Below are positions 24,229 to 32,914 of a stretch of DNA of 64,000 nucleotides, piece by piece. The stretch is from JASLCR01 sp964407405 (GTDB lineage: Bacteria; Patescibacteriota; Saccharimonadia; Saccharimonadales; Saccharimonadaceae). The position numbers and the translations under genes were made by a program. Every line of letters begins with the position of its first letter. The first letter of the stretch is position 1. Where the stretch lies: NCBI GenBank assembly GCA_964407405.1, contig CAYOVH010000001.1, forward strand, positions 1-64,000. The letters run 5' to 3'. A model generated the notes under the pieces. The model was not told the DNA's origin, did not search any database, and saw only the letters and a program-made list of their open reading frames with translations.

Positions 24229-25971
24229 TTATAGCCCAAGTTCTTTTTTCTGGGCGGGGTCGATGGTGCTTGGCGAATTCATCATGACATCTACACCGGA
24301 GCCGTTCTTTGGAAAGGCAATAATCTCGCGGATGTTGCTCTCGCCCATCAACTCCATAAACATACGGTCAACACCAAAAGCGCAGCCAGCGTGCGGTGGC
24401 GCACCATATTTGAAGGCGTTTAGCATGGCACCAAATTTTTCTTCGACGTAGGCCTCATCATAGCCTAAGAGCCCAAAGACTTTATAAAGTACCTCCGGAT
24501 TATGGTTGCGCACGCCGCCGCTACATATCTCGTAACCATTCATGACCATGTCGTATTGGTCAGCCAGAATAGCCAGCTTTTCCTCATCAGTTGCCGCAGT
24601 TAACGCTTCGACGCCGCCTTTTGGCATGCTAAATGGGTTGTGGCCAAAGTCAACTCTCTTTCGCGCATCATCCCATTCGTAAAATGGAAAGTCGATAATC
24701 CAAGCCAAGGCAATGACATTTGGATCTTTGAGATTGAAATAGTCGGCAAATTCCGAACGCAAGCGACCAAGTACTTTGTTGACTGTCGCACGCTTGTCCG
24801 CACCAAAAAACACAGCGTCACCATCTTTGGCGCCAAGCTTTTCCTTCAATGCGGCTAATTCGGTCTCGGAAAGGAATTTTGCAATTGGCGACTTTGCTTC
24901 GCCGTCTTCGTAGACAATATACGCCAAACCGCCGGCGCCTTCGCTCTTGGCGATTTCAGTAAAGCCGTCAATTTGTTTGCGACTCAAGCTTACGCCACCT
25001 TTCACGCAAATTGCTTTTACTGTCTCGGCGTTCTTAAACACTCCAAAGTCGGTTTCGGCAAATACATCTGTCAGTTCGACCAGCTCCATGCCAAAACGCA
25101 GGTCTGGTTTGTCGGAGCCGTACTTTTCCATCGCTTCCACATACGGAATGCGCGGAACGTCTTCAGATAGTAATTTTTTACCGGCAAATTCAGTTGAAAG
25201 CTGTTTGATAAGCGGATCGAACATCTGACGGACCGTTTCGCCATCATCAACAAAGCTCATCTCAGCATCGAGCTGGTAAAATTCGCCGTACAGACGATCA
25301 GCCCGCGGGTCTTCATCGCGAAAACAGGCAGCCAATTGATAGTACCGCGGCACGCCGCCAACCATCAGCAGTTGCTTGAACTGTTGCGGCGCTTGCGGCA
25401 AAGCATAAAATTTATCTTCGTGCAGACGTGATGGGATCAGAAAATCGCGAGCGCCTTCTGGGCTGGAGTTCGCCAGGATCGGTGTAGTGACTTCGATGAA
25501 TTCTTGTTGCTCCATATAGGTACGAATCGTCGTAAACATTTCGGCCCTGGCGCGCAGCATATGCTGCATTTTTGGCCGACGAAGATCAAGGTAACGGTAT
25601 TTGAGCCGCAGCTCTTCGCCCGCTTGATTTTCTGCAAATGGCTGGATCGGCAACGTTTCGGCACGATTGAGCACCGTCAGTGTATCCACAACGATCTCGA
25701 CCGAGCCACTGGCAATATTCGGATTCTCAAGACCCTCATCGCGCTGCTTGACCACACCGCTAGCCATGATGACAAACTCATCGCGTAGCTCTTCGGCCAT
25801 AGTAAATGCTTCTGAGACGTCCGGGTGAAAAACCAGCTGCACCAAACCTTCGTGATCGCGAAGATCGACAAAGATCAGCCCGCCATGATCGCGACGGGAC
25901 TGCACCCAGCCGGCAACGGTAATCTTTTCGCCGACAGCCTCAGTGACTTTGCTTGATACTATTCGTTTCAT
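24229..25971 (-). CDS. aspS: aspartyl-tRNA synthetase
   Basis: 580 residues, the bacterial-length AspRS. The N-terminal OB-fold anticodon domain has VAGWVQSRRDHGGLIFVDLRDH, motif 2 is ACFRDEDPRADRLYGEF, the GAD insertion lies at about residues 280-400 and motif 3 reads GCAFGVDRMFM near the end. Whether it also charges Asn is not decided here; a GatCAB set elsewhere would matter. The leader carries a strong hairpin (26012-26056). Its 3' end lies about 160 bases from the 72-aa gene. Confidence 0.97.
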   Translation of the reverse strand: MKRIVSSKVTEAVGEKITVAGWVQSRRDHGGLIFVDLRDHEGLVQLVFHPDVSEAFTMAEELRDEFVIMASGVVKQRDEGLENPNIASGSVEIVVDTLTVLNRAETLPIQPFAENQAGEELRLKYRYLDLRRPKMQHMLRARAEMFTTIRTYMEQQEFIEVTTPILANSSPEGARDFLIPSRLHEDKFYALPQAPQQFKQLLMVGGVPRYYQLAACFRDEDPRADRLYGEFYQLDAEMSFVDDGETVRQMFDPLIKQLSTEFAGKKLLSEDVPRIPYVEAMEKYGSDKPDLRFGMELVELTDVFAETDFGVFKNAETVKAICVKGGVSLSRKQIDGFTEIAKSEGAGGLAYIVYEDGEAKSPIAKFLSETELAALKEKLGAKDGDAVFFGADKRATVNKVLGRLRSEFADYFNLKDPNVIALAWIIDFPFYEWDDARKRVDFGHNPFSMPKGGVEALTAATDEEKLAILADQYDMVMNGYEICSGGVRNHNPEVLYKVFGLLGYDEAYVEEKFGAMLNAFKYGAPPHAGCAFGVDRMFMELMGESNIREIIAFPKNGSGVDVMMNSPSTIDPAQKKELGL

Positions 25972-26011
25972 ATTTTCTCCAACTTATGAATGGTAAATGC
26001 CAGCGTAAAAT

Positions 26012-26056
26012 GGGCCGCACGCTACGCTTGATCGCCAGGACAAGCATAGCCGGCCC
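26012..26056 (-). promoter_or_regulatory. long stem-loop in the aspS leader
   Basis: Minus strand GGGCCG-GCTATGCTTG pairs with CAAGCGTAGC-(GTG)-CGGCCC over a 10-nt loop: 16 pairs with one wobble and a 3-nt bulge, followed by ATTTT. It ends 40 nt before the aspS ATG, and a -10 box (TATACT near 26112) lies upstream. It may be an attenuator. No T-box motif is seen. Confidence 0.5.
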
Positions 26057-26184
26057 GATAATTTCTATTCGTAGCAATCTGATGACATTTCATAACTACC
26101 CTATAGTATACCGCCTGTCCCTTGTTCACGCCAGAGGTATAAAGATGATATACTAAAGGAAAATATGGATGGGGCAACATAAAC

Positions 26185-27873
26185 ATGCACGAAGCATCAA
26201 TCTTTACCGAACTCAGCCTGGTACTTGTCATTATCGTGATGATCTCTGGACTGATGCGCGTGTTGCGCCAGCCACTTATCTTAGGCTATATCCTGACCGG
26301 TATTTTGGTAGGACCACTGATGTTTGACCTCATACATGCCAAAGAAGCATTTGAAGGATTTTCTGAGATCGGTATTGCTCTGTTGTTGTTTATCATTGGC
26401 CTTGGCATGAATCTCAGTGTCATTCGAGGGCTTGGCAAAGTATCTCTGGTAACTGCCAGTGTTATCCTGATTTTTATTGGCGGGGCGGGTATGATGGTAA
26501 GTCTGTTGTTTGGGTTCTCGATGCTGACTGCACTCATCATCGGATTGAGCCTATTCTTCTCCAGCACAATTATTATTCTGAAGGCGCTCAGCGACAAACG
26601 CGAGGTTAATCGTCTGCACGGTCAAATTGCTATCGGCGTGATCATCCTCGACGACGTGGTGGCGACGCTAGCCATGGTGATGTTGGCGGCGCTTAGTAGC
26701 GGCGACCTGTCGGTCAGCCAACTGGGACTCATGGCTCTAAAGGCATTCGGGCTCGGCCTGTTATTATTTGTAGCTAGCGCCAAGCTGATCCCACTGGCAT
26801 CAAAGTGGTTTGCCAAAAGCCAGGAATTTTTGTTTTTGTTTGCTATTGCTTGGGGATTTGGTGTTGCTTCACTATTTGGCGTTGCCGGATTTTCCCACGA
26901 GGTCGGTGCACTATTTGCCGGTGTAGCACTGGCATCATTGCCCTACGCTACCGAGATGGCAGCCCGGCTCAAACCACTACGGGACTTCTTTGTCGTGCTG
27001 TTCTTCGTCTTCCTAGGTGAACGGTTCATATTTGATAATTTTGCAGATATTCTGATCCCAGCGCTGGCACTATCGGCCATTGTCATCATCGGCAAGCCGA
27101 TATTTGTCATGGCTTCTCTGGGCGCCCTGCGCTATACAAAACTCACCAGTTTCAAAGTAGGTGTGCATTTGAGCCAGATCAGTGAGTTTTCAATCGTACT
27201 GGTTGTACTAGCCGACCAGCTCGGGCTAGTAGATAGCCGCGTAACCAGTATTATCACTATGGTGGCACTCATCACGATCGCTGTCAGTTCATACCTCATG
27301 AAGTACGATGATGCACTGTACCACAAGCTAAAACCCGTTCTCAACCTATTTGAGCGCAAGACTGTCACCGAGCGCAAACAAAAACGTGCCTTGTATCAGG
27401 CGATTTTGTTTGGCTATCATCATGGCGGCCACGAGTTTCTGCAACTATTCCGCGATGCTCGCTGGCGATACCTGATCGTCGACTACGACCCGGAGATTAT
27501 TGAACATCTCGAAGCGCGAGGCGTTCGACATGCCTATGGCGATGCCACAGATAGCGAATTTCTAGAGGATATCAATGCAGGCCGTGCCAGTTTTGTGGCG
27601 AGTACAATTATCGATGTCAATGTCAACAAGCTCATCCTCAACTATATCCACCGCTACAATCCTGATATTACCTTTATCTGCCACGCTAGGACGTACGAAG
27701 ACGCTCTCACGCTATACGATCACGGAGCCAGTTACGTCATCCTGCCACGCTTCTTGGGCAGCGAATACATCACTAGTCACATCAAGCGCTATGGCATGGA
27801 CAAAGCAACCTTTGCCAAATTCCGTCAAAAACATATCGTTAGTATTGGCCGGCAGGCCGTCAAAGATTCTTAG
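26185..27873 (+). CDS. Kef/CPA2-type cation:proton antiporter with RCK-like domain
   Basis: 562 residues: about twelve membrane helices (residues 5-380) of the CPA2 fold (RQPLILGYILTGILVGP at the start, then GIALLLFIIGLGMNLS), followed by a Rossmann TrkA-N/RCK domain from about residue 410 (ALYQAILFGYHHGGHEFLQL). The nucleotide loop is degenerate compared with GxGxxG. It likely moves K+ or Na+ against H+. A tiny frame (ATG to TAA, five codons) precedes the start in the leader. The 3' end overlaps the convergent CBS gene by 14 bases. Confidence 0.9.
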   Translation: MHEASIFTELSLVLVIIVMISGLMRVLRQPLILGYILTGILVGPLMFDLIHAKEAFEGFSEIGIALLLFIIGLGMNLSVIRGLGKVSLVTASVILIFIGGAGMMVSLLFGFSMLTALIIGLSLFFSSTIIILKALSDKREVNRLHGQIAIGVIILDDVVATLAMVMLAALSSGDLSVSQLGLMALKAFGLGLLLFVASAKLIPLASKWFAKSQEFLFLFAIAWGFGVASLFGVAGFSHEVGALFAGVALASLPYATEMAARLKPLRDFFVVLFFVFLGERFIFDNFADILIPALALSAIVIIGKPIFVMASLGALRYTKLTSFKVGVHLSQISEFSIVLVVLADQLGLVDSRVTSIITMVALITIAVSSYLMKYDDALYHKLKPVLNLFERKTVTERKQKRALYQAILFGYHHGGHEFLQLFRDARWRYLIVDYDPEIIEHLEARGVRHAYGDATDSEFLEDINAGRASFVASTIIDVNVNKLILNYIHRYNPDITFICHARTYEDALTLYDHGASYVILPRFLGSEYITSHIKRYGMDKATFAKFRQKHIVSIGRQAVKDS

Positions 27874-28795
27874 TATCTGCCGACGCAGTAAAGGATCGAC
27901 CCAGAGCCTCACGCAAGACATCATGCAATGTGACCAAGCCGACAGTGGCACCTTTGGCGTTGAGGATGATCATTACATGGTGGCGAGCTTCGAGAAGCAT
28001 ATGCAGCGCCTCTTCAAGCTTGACATCCTCGGTAGCCGTCAGTACATTTGGATTCATGGCTGATTCAGCTTTTGCGGTGTGTTTTTTGGTTGTATCGATG
28101 ACCAGATAGTCGCTAATGTACAAAATACCGACGATGTGATCAAGATCGCCATTTGTCACCGGGAAATAGCTGTGCCCTGTCTTGTGCAGATCATCGAGCA
28201 CCAATGGCCCCAGCATTTCGTGCTTTTTTACGCTGACAATAGCTGCACGCTGTGTCATCACGTCGTGAACGGTCTTTTCTGGTAGCGCAAGCATGGAAAG
28301 TAGCGACTTTTTCTCATCATCACTGATGACCTCGCTATTTAGATTTGTGATCACATGCTCGAGCTCATCGCGCGAATGAATCTCCAGCTCAAGCGCCTGG
28401 ATGACCAACGAGCGAATAAATTTTGTCACAACAGCGTATTTTTCGCAAAACGCCAGCATCTGCGGCTCAATCTTGCGGTACACTTTCATCGAAAGCGAAT
28501 GTATCGGCCTTAGACGGGCAATCGCACCATACTCAAGAGCGACGACCGCTGCGATGATCAACCCCAACACCCAGCCAAATGATGCAACCGAAAACGCTGC
28601 TTGCGAGACAACCAACAACGCTGCCAATGCCCTCTGCAACGACACCATGTCGACATAATACAGCTCGCGCATTACTTCAACTCCTCGCTGGTGTTTGCGG
28701 CGCTCGCGCTCAAACTTGCCCAACTTGCCCATAGGTACGACCACTCCGCTCACCATAATGAGGAGAATAGTACTTATGATAAATCCGACTACCAT
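27860..28795 (-). CDS. CBS-pair membrane protein (CNNM/CorC-like)
   Basis: 311 residues. N-terminal helices (about 1-22, 55-75, 76-95) and then a cytoplasmic CBS pair (HDVMTQRAAIVSV at about 178 and SAMNPNVLTATEDVKLEEALHM with the second motif). The order resembles CNNM/hemolysin-C Mg/Co exporters, but the transmembrane part is shorter than the DUF21 domain and has an unusual linker. No CorC_HlyC tail. Its -10 box TACAAT (28803-28808) is 7 nt before the ATG, so it is leaderless. Confidence 0.8.
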   Translation of the reverse strand: MVVGFIISTILLIMVSGVVVPMGKLGKFERERRKHQRGVEVMRELYYVDMVSLQRALAALLVVSQAAFSVASFGWVLGLIIAAVVALEYGAIARLRPIHSLSMKVYRKIEPQMLAFCEKYAVVTKFIRSLVIQALELEIHSRDELEHVITNLNSEVISDDEKKSLLSMLALPEKTVHDVMTQRAAIVSVKKHEMLGPLVLDDLHKTGHSYFPVTNGDLDHIVGILYISDYLVIDTTKKHTAKAESAMNPNVLTATEDVKLEEALHMLLEARHHVMIILNAKGATVGLVTLHDVLREALGRSFTASADTKNL

Positions 28796-28821
28796 TGGAG
28801 CTATTGTAGCGTACTTTTCGG

Positions 28822-28850
28822 TTGTAGCGCCACCATCTTTCGTCTACAAT
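28822..28850 (+). promoter_or_regulatory. sigma70-type promoter of the DsbA-like gene
   Basis: TTGTAG (28822-28827), 17 bp, TACAAT (28845-28850). The GTG start at 28880 follows a GGAGG site. Confidence 0.7.
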
Positions 28851-28879
28851 TGTAAGAGATACTTTGAAGGAGGGATTCT

Positions 28880-29665
28880 GTGACTCAAAAAACCTGGATT
28901 ATTTTTGGAGCGCTGGTTGTAGTACTACTTGGCGGCTTGGTCTATCTATCGTCGAGAAATCAAGTTGATGTAAGCAATATATCAAAAAATGCCCTGGTCG
29001 GCAGCGGCTCGGCGGCAGATGTCATCATAGGCCCATCAGAGCAGAATGGGCAGATAGGCGATCATGTATTTGGCAACAAGGATGCCAAAATAACACTGGT
29101 AGAATACGGCGATTTTCAGTGCCCTGGCTGTAGTGCGGCATATCCAGTTCTCAAGGCAACCAGTGAGAAATACAGCGATCAGATAGCCTTTATCTTCCGC
29201 AACTTCCCTCTCGTAAACATGCACCCAAATGCCCTAGCTGCAGCGACCGCTGCTGAGGCCGCGGGACAAATGGGTAAATACTGGGAAATGCACGACTTGC
29301 TCTACGAAAACCAAAACGCGTGGGGAGGCCTCTCAGCTTCACAGCGAACGACAGAATTCACTTCATATGCCAGCCGGCTTGGCCTCAATGCCAAGGACTT
29401 CCAGCAAAAGATGAACGCTAGCAATGTTGGCAAAAAGATTGCCTTTGATCGAGCGCTTGGCGGACGACTCGGTATCACCGGTACCCCGACTATTTACTTT
29501 GACGGCAAGAGCGTCAATCAACAGGTCACAAAAGACGGCAAGCTAACTGACAAGTATGATAGTGAGCTGTCCTATGTCTGGGCAAACCAAGACGCCTTTG
29601 ACAAGCTGATCGTCCAGCCCGCCCTCAAGGCTCGCGGCATCGCCTTGCCGACTGACAAGAAATAG
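28880..29665 (+). CDS. membrane-anchored DsbA/BdbD-like thiol oxidoreductase
   Basis: 261 residues from GTG 28880 (GAAGGAGGG before it). Uncleaved N-terminal helix (residues 5-24), then a thioredoxin fold with the active site CPGC at residues 81-84 (EYGDFQCPGC), the helical insertion and the cis-Pro loop GITGTPTIYFDG. It would form disulfides in exported proteins, several of which here have paired Cys. This resembles BdbD/DsbA of Gram-positives with a membrane anchor. No VKOR/DsbB partner is adjacent. Confidence 0.92.
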   Translation: MTQKTWIIFGALVVVLLGGLVYLSSRNQVDVSNISKNALVGSGSAADVIIGPSEQNGQIGDHVFGNKDAKITLVEYGDFQCPGCSAAYPVLKATSEKYSDQIAFIFRNFPLVNMHPNALAAATAAEAAGQMGKYWEMHDLLYENQNAWGGLSASQRTTEFTSYASRLGLNAKDFQQKMNASNVGKKIAFDRALGGRLGITGTPTIYFDGKSVNQQVTKDGKLTDKYDSELSYVWANQDAFDKLIVQPALKARGIALPTDKK

Positions 29666-29680
29666 CACAAAACGCCAACT

Positions 29681-29719
29681 AAAAATATCACCCCGGTGCC
29701 TTGGGGTGATATTTATTTT
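29681..29719 (+). terminator. intrinsic terminator of the DsbA-like gene
   Basis: AAATATCACCCC / GGGGTGATATTT with an 8-nt loop, ending in TATTTT. Confidence 0.9.
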
Positions 29720-29723
29720 GGGT

Positions 29724-29746
29724 GATAGTCTCGGGGGGAGACTATC
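29724..29746 (+). other. perfect hairpin in a 330-base gene-poor stretch
   Basis: GATAGTCTC / GAGACTATC with a 5-G loop right after the terminator. The stretch 29720-29997 otherwise has no convincing gene; a 72-codon minus frame with a TTG start at 29931 and one with ATG at 29855 on the plus strand lack ribosome sites. It may hold the terminator of the DHA2 exporter gene or a decayed gene. Confidence 0.35.
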
Positions 29747-29997
29747 AAGTTGTAACACATCAGTCTCTCTAATGTGCGATATACAGTTGCCATTCGGCAG
29801 GCACCACATCCACTGCAATCTTTTTGCTCCGCGATGGGGCAAAATTGATAGCTATTGGCATGTGATTTGCTGATGCTCCTTATATTAGGTGCAGCTCCCT
29901 GGACTTCGACCTTTATTGAGTTGTTTGCCAAGGAACACGCTGACTATCTTATCAAGGAATCATACCTGGGTCAAGCATCGGCATCTTGCCCTTGGGG

Positions 29998-31695
29998 TTA
30001 CATCTCGCCAGGCGTAACGTCGGCAGACGCGGTCTTGAGCTCCCGTTCTTTGATGAGAAAAACCATAACCGCAGCAACTGTCATCAGTCCAGCCGAAGCT
30101 ATAAAGATACGCTGCAGAGATTTTGAAAAGGCATGAGTGACCTTGCTCGAATACTGATCCTGTTTCTCGATGAACTGTTTCCTAGCAGCTTCTCTCGCGG
30201 CAGGTGGATACGGCATTTTCTCAATAGATGCAATGCCTTCATCCCGAATCTTTCGTTTGACGTCAGGTGTATTGAGTGTCAAAAGTGTATTTGGGTCATC
30301 CAGGCTACCGATCTGTTTTATGGCAGCCGGATTTTTGGCGAGAGTCTGCAAAAATGCATCACTCTGTATATTGGTGAGGTTTGCGTTGATACCATTTGTC
30401 AACATTGCGCCAAAGATTGCGATACCGATCGTAGAGCCAAGTCCGCGGAACAGCTGCACAGAGCTAGTTGCTACACCCAGGTCTTTTTGCTCAAACTCGT
30501 TCTGCACCGCGATAGTCAAGACTGGCATGACAAGCCCAAGTCCAAAACCTAGAAGGATCATCATGACCGCCTCGTGCCAGTATGGCGTTTCCGGGGTTAG
30601 GGTCGCTAGCAGCGCCACCATGATTGTTGCAATGACGATACCGATTTGCATGAATATTTTGTAGCGGCCGATACGGGATATAATCTGTCCCGAGCCGATA
30701 CTGGCAATCATCAGGCCGCCTACCATTGGTAGCAACATCAGGCCGCTTTCGGTAGGCGATGCCCCAAATACCTGCTGGTTGAACTGCGTCAGATAAAGGA
30801 TTGAGCCCATAAATCCAGCACCGAAAAGCGTTGCAATGATGATAATCAATTTGAAATTCATATTGTCAAAGAACCGCAGTGGTAGAATCGGCTGCTTTGC
30901 CTTGCGCTCAACGATAACGAACAGCGTTGTAGCTACAACAACGATTGCTCCCATGATAATCCGTAGGCCTGTCAGCGAAAGGTCAAATGTATCCATCACA
31001 TCTCTAAAGATCGTCTCAGTGTTGTCGACTGCCAACACCAGAGTTGCCAAGGCAACCGTCAGCAGCGCAGCGCCAATATAGTCCACCTTTGGCTTCAAAG
31101 CGTGCTTTAGAGCTGGACTAAAGACCAGGATGAGGATAAATGCGATGATAGCAACCGGCACATTGATAAAGAATGTCCAGCGCCAGTCAGTCGTCAGACC
31201 AAAGATATGCTGACCATCGGTCAACCAGCCGCCCAAGAGTGGTCCGATGACCGATGAGATACCAAAGACAGCGCCGATCAATCCCTGCCATCGTCCGCGC
31301 TCACGCGCCGCGAAGAGGTCACCAACAATCGTAAAGGCATTTGCCGTAATGATACCGCCACCGATACCCTGGAATGCCCGGGCGAGGACAAGCTGATTGA
31401 TATCACCAGATATACCACTCGCAAATGAGCCAAGCGCAAAAATCGCCACACCAATCAAGAGGATAATCTTGCGGCCAAAGAGATCGGACAGTTTACCGGC
31501 AATCGGTACTGTTACGGTTGTCGTCAAAAGATACGCCGTGACAATCCAGCTAAGCGAATCATAGGCATTAAATTGCTCGACGATCTTGGAAAGGGCTGTC
31601 GCAATAATTGTCTGGTCAAGTGCCACCAAAAATAGGCTGGCCATGACCGAAAGCATAATGATCAACTTGCTACGCAAGCTTAGGTGATGGTGCAT
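29998..31695 (-). CDS. MFS multidrug exporter, DHA2 (EmrB/QacA) family
   Basis: 565 residues with 14 predicted helices. MFS motifs D1 (LDQTIIATAL), A (GKLSDLFGRK) and C (GISSVIGPLLGG) are all present in the order seen in EmrB/QacA proteins. A large loop near the end carries a conserved Lys/Arg segment (PPAAREAARKQF). It exports drugs or other amphipathic compounds by proton antiport. The AbrB-type gene lies 6 bases upstream in the same direction, likely its regulator. Confidence 0.93.
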   Translation of the reverse strand: MHHHLSLRSKLIIMLSVMASLFLVALDQTIIATALSKIVEQFNAYDSLSWIVTAYLLTTTVTVPIAGKLSDLFGRKIILLIGVAIFALGSFASGISGDINQLVLARAFQGIGGGIITANAFTIVGDLFAARERGRWQGLIGAVFGISSVIGPLLGGWLTDGQHIFGLTTDWRWTFFINVPVAIIAFILILVFSPALKHALKPKVDYIGAALLTVALATLVLAVDNTETIFRDVMDTFDLSLTGLRIIMGAIVVVATTLFVIVERKAKQPILPLRFFDNMNFKLIIIIATLFGAGFMGSILYLTQFNQQVFGASPTESGLMLLPMVGGLMIASIGSGQIISRIGRYKIFMQIGIVIATIMVALLATLTPETPYWHEAVMMILLGFGLGLVMPVLTIAVQNEFEQKDLGVATSSVQLFRGLGSTIGIAIFGAMLTNGINANLTNIQSDAFLQTLAKNPAAIKQIGSLDDPNTLLTLNTPDVKRKIRDEGIASIEKMPYPPAAREAARKQFIEKQDQYSSKVTHAFSKSLQRIFIASAGLMTVAAVMVFLIKERELKTASADVTPGEM

Positions 31696-31701
31696 GTGGG
31701 G

Positions 31702-31959
31702 TTATCCTTCTTTTTTATTAGATCTACTGATTAATTCGTTGGCTGCTTCGAGGGTGCCCGTGAGTTTGGCAACCATTTCACGCAGCTGATCTTCGCCAAG
31801 ACAAAAAAGTACTCTCTTTGATGGTGAACCAGCAATATACAGCTTGTCGCCCGGTTTGAGATTCAATTCCTCTCGAGCATCAGCTGGAATAACGATCTGG
31901 CCTTTTGTACCAACCGTCGCAGTGCCATACAATTTCTTGTCATGATGAAGATTCTTCAT
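31702..31959 (-). CDS. AbrB/SpoVT-family DNA-binding regulator
   Basis: 85 residues. GTATVGTKGQIVIPADAREE, then LNLKPGDKLYIAG is the swapped-hairpin AbrB DNA-binding domain at about residues 11-45, followed by a helical tail. It is the first gene ahead of the DHA2 exporter and probably controls it and itself through the palindrome at its promoter. No toxin gene is next to it, so the MazE-like antitoxin reading is less likely. Leaderless start. Confidence 0.88.
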   Translation of the reverse strand: MKNLHHDKKLYGTATVGTKGQIVIPADAREELNLKPGDKLYIAGSPSKRVLFCLGEDQLREMVAKLTGTLEAANELISRSNKKEG

Positions 31960-31966
31960 AGTACTG

Positions 31967-31996
31967 ATTGTATTACAAGTATGAAATGTATGTCAA
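31967..31996 (-). promoter_or_regulatory. promoter with dyad at the abrB-like gene
   Basis: Minus strand TTGACA (31991-31996), 18 bp, TACAAT (31967-31972), then 7 nt to the ATG. TTGTAATACAA, an 11-bp dyad over the -10 box, and GTATG repeats nearby are candidate operators for autoregulation. Confidence 0.65.
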
Positions 31997-32002
31997 GTGT
32001 AC

Positions 32003-32914
32003 TTATCGTTTTCGCAAGAAATAGACGCCAAATACTGCTCCGCAGATGATGCTTGTAGCGATAATTCCCCAAAATGCGTAGTGTTCGTGCTCAAATGGCA
32101 AGGGTACATTCATGCCAAAAAGACCAGCCAACATCGTCGGTATCGTCAGTGCCAAGGTAATAACCGTCAGTAGTCGAATTGTCTCATTGAGCCGCGTATC
32201 CATCACAGCGCGGTAGCTGTCGCGGACATTGGTAATCGTACGGAGCAATGACTTGCAGCGTGCGATCAGCTGCTCCAAGTCAATCGAGAGATCTTCAACC
32301 ATACCTTTATGATCCTCCTGAAGCGGCAAAATCCGGCCGCCAAGCAGCTTTTCGGTAGCAGTATTCGTCGGAATGATTGCATCGAGATAGTCATTTAACT
32401 TGCGCTCATATTCTGTCAGACGGGCAATATCTTTTGAGCCTAAACTCACGACATCACTCGTTGCGGCCCGCATCTGACGATTGATCGCCGCCACCCTGCG
32501 CTGATATGTCGCGATGATCTCATCCATCATCTGGATAAATAGCAATGTCTGGTCTTGCGTCGACGTACGAGCTCGGTCGATAAACGGCTGCCACAAGCGC
32601 CCGAGACTATCGCGGCTGATGGTGAGCGTATGCTCTCTGCCAAGCGCAAAGAGCATCGGCGTCGTATAATCATTAAATTCGTCATCTGTATCAGGCAAGC
32701 GCGTGATAAAGTACACCCATTCTCCCTCCACCTCAACACGCGGCACTTCATGCGGGTCAAGCGCGTCGGTCAAAATATCAGGGTCGATATCAAGCTCAAG
32801 CAAGAGTGCCTTTTCGCTATCATTCGGACGCTCGCACCGTATCCATGTGCCAGGTGCCAACCGGGTTTTTGTCTGGATTTGAGCAGAGGAATTTGATCGC
32901 AAATATTGGAGCAT
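32003..32914 (-). CDS. corA: CorA-family Mg2+/divalent cation transporter
   Basis: 303 residues. Large N-terminal cytoplasmic domain with a long helix (about residues 130-240), then two membrane helices at the C-terminus with the selectivity motif GMN in AGLFGMNVPLPFEHEHYAFWG. The length fits. It forms a pentameric Mg2+ channel. The ATG shares one base with the stop of the DUF916-like gene upstream (TGATG), so they are co-translated. Confidence 0.93.
   Translation of the reverse strand: MLQYLRSNSSAQIQTKTRLAPGTWIRCERPNDSEKALLLELDIDPDILTDALDPHEVPRVEVEGEWVYFITRLPDTDDEFNDYTTPMLFALGREHTLTISRDSLGRLWQPFIDRARTSTQDQTLLFIQMMDEIIATYQRRVAAINRQMRAATSDVVSLGSKDIARLTEYERKLNDYLDAIIPTNTATEKLLGGRILPLQEDHKGMVEDLSIDLEQLIARCKSLLRTITNVRDSYRAVMDTRLNETIRLLTVITLALTIPTMLAGLFGMNVPLPFEHEHYAFWGIIATSIICGAVFGVYFLRKR

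Noticed and set aside
25981..26120. T-box riboswitch in front of aspS
   Set aside because: No T-box consensus (the conserved antiterminator sequence) is present; only an isolated stem-loop.
26165..26182. Tiny frame (ATG to TAA, five codons) ahead of the Kef-type antiporter
   Set aside because: Too short to judge as a leader peptide; no attenuator hairpin follows.
29713..29931. 72-codon minus-strand frame with CSGCGAC and the phrase ATVYRTLERL, which looks like the recognition helix of Fur proteins
   Set aside because: It has only a TTG start without ribosome site, no Fur N-terminal or metal-binding domain around it, and its end runs into the hairpin at 29724-29746. A decayed fur fragment cannot be excluded, but chance is more likely.
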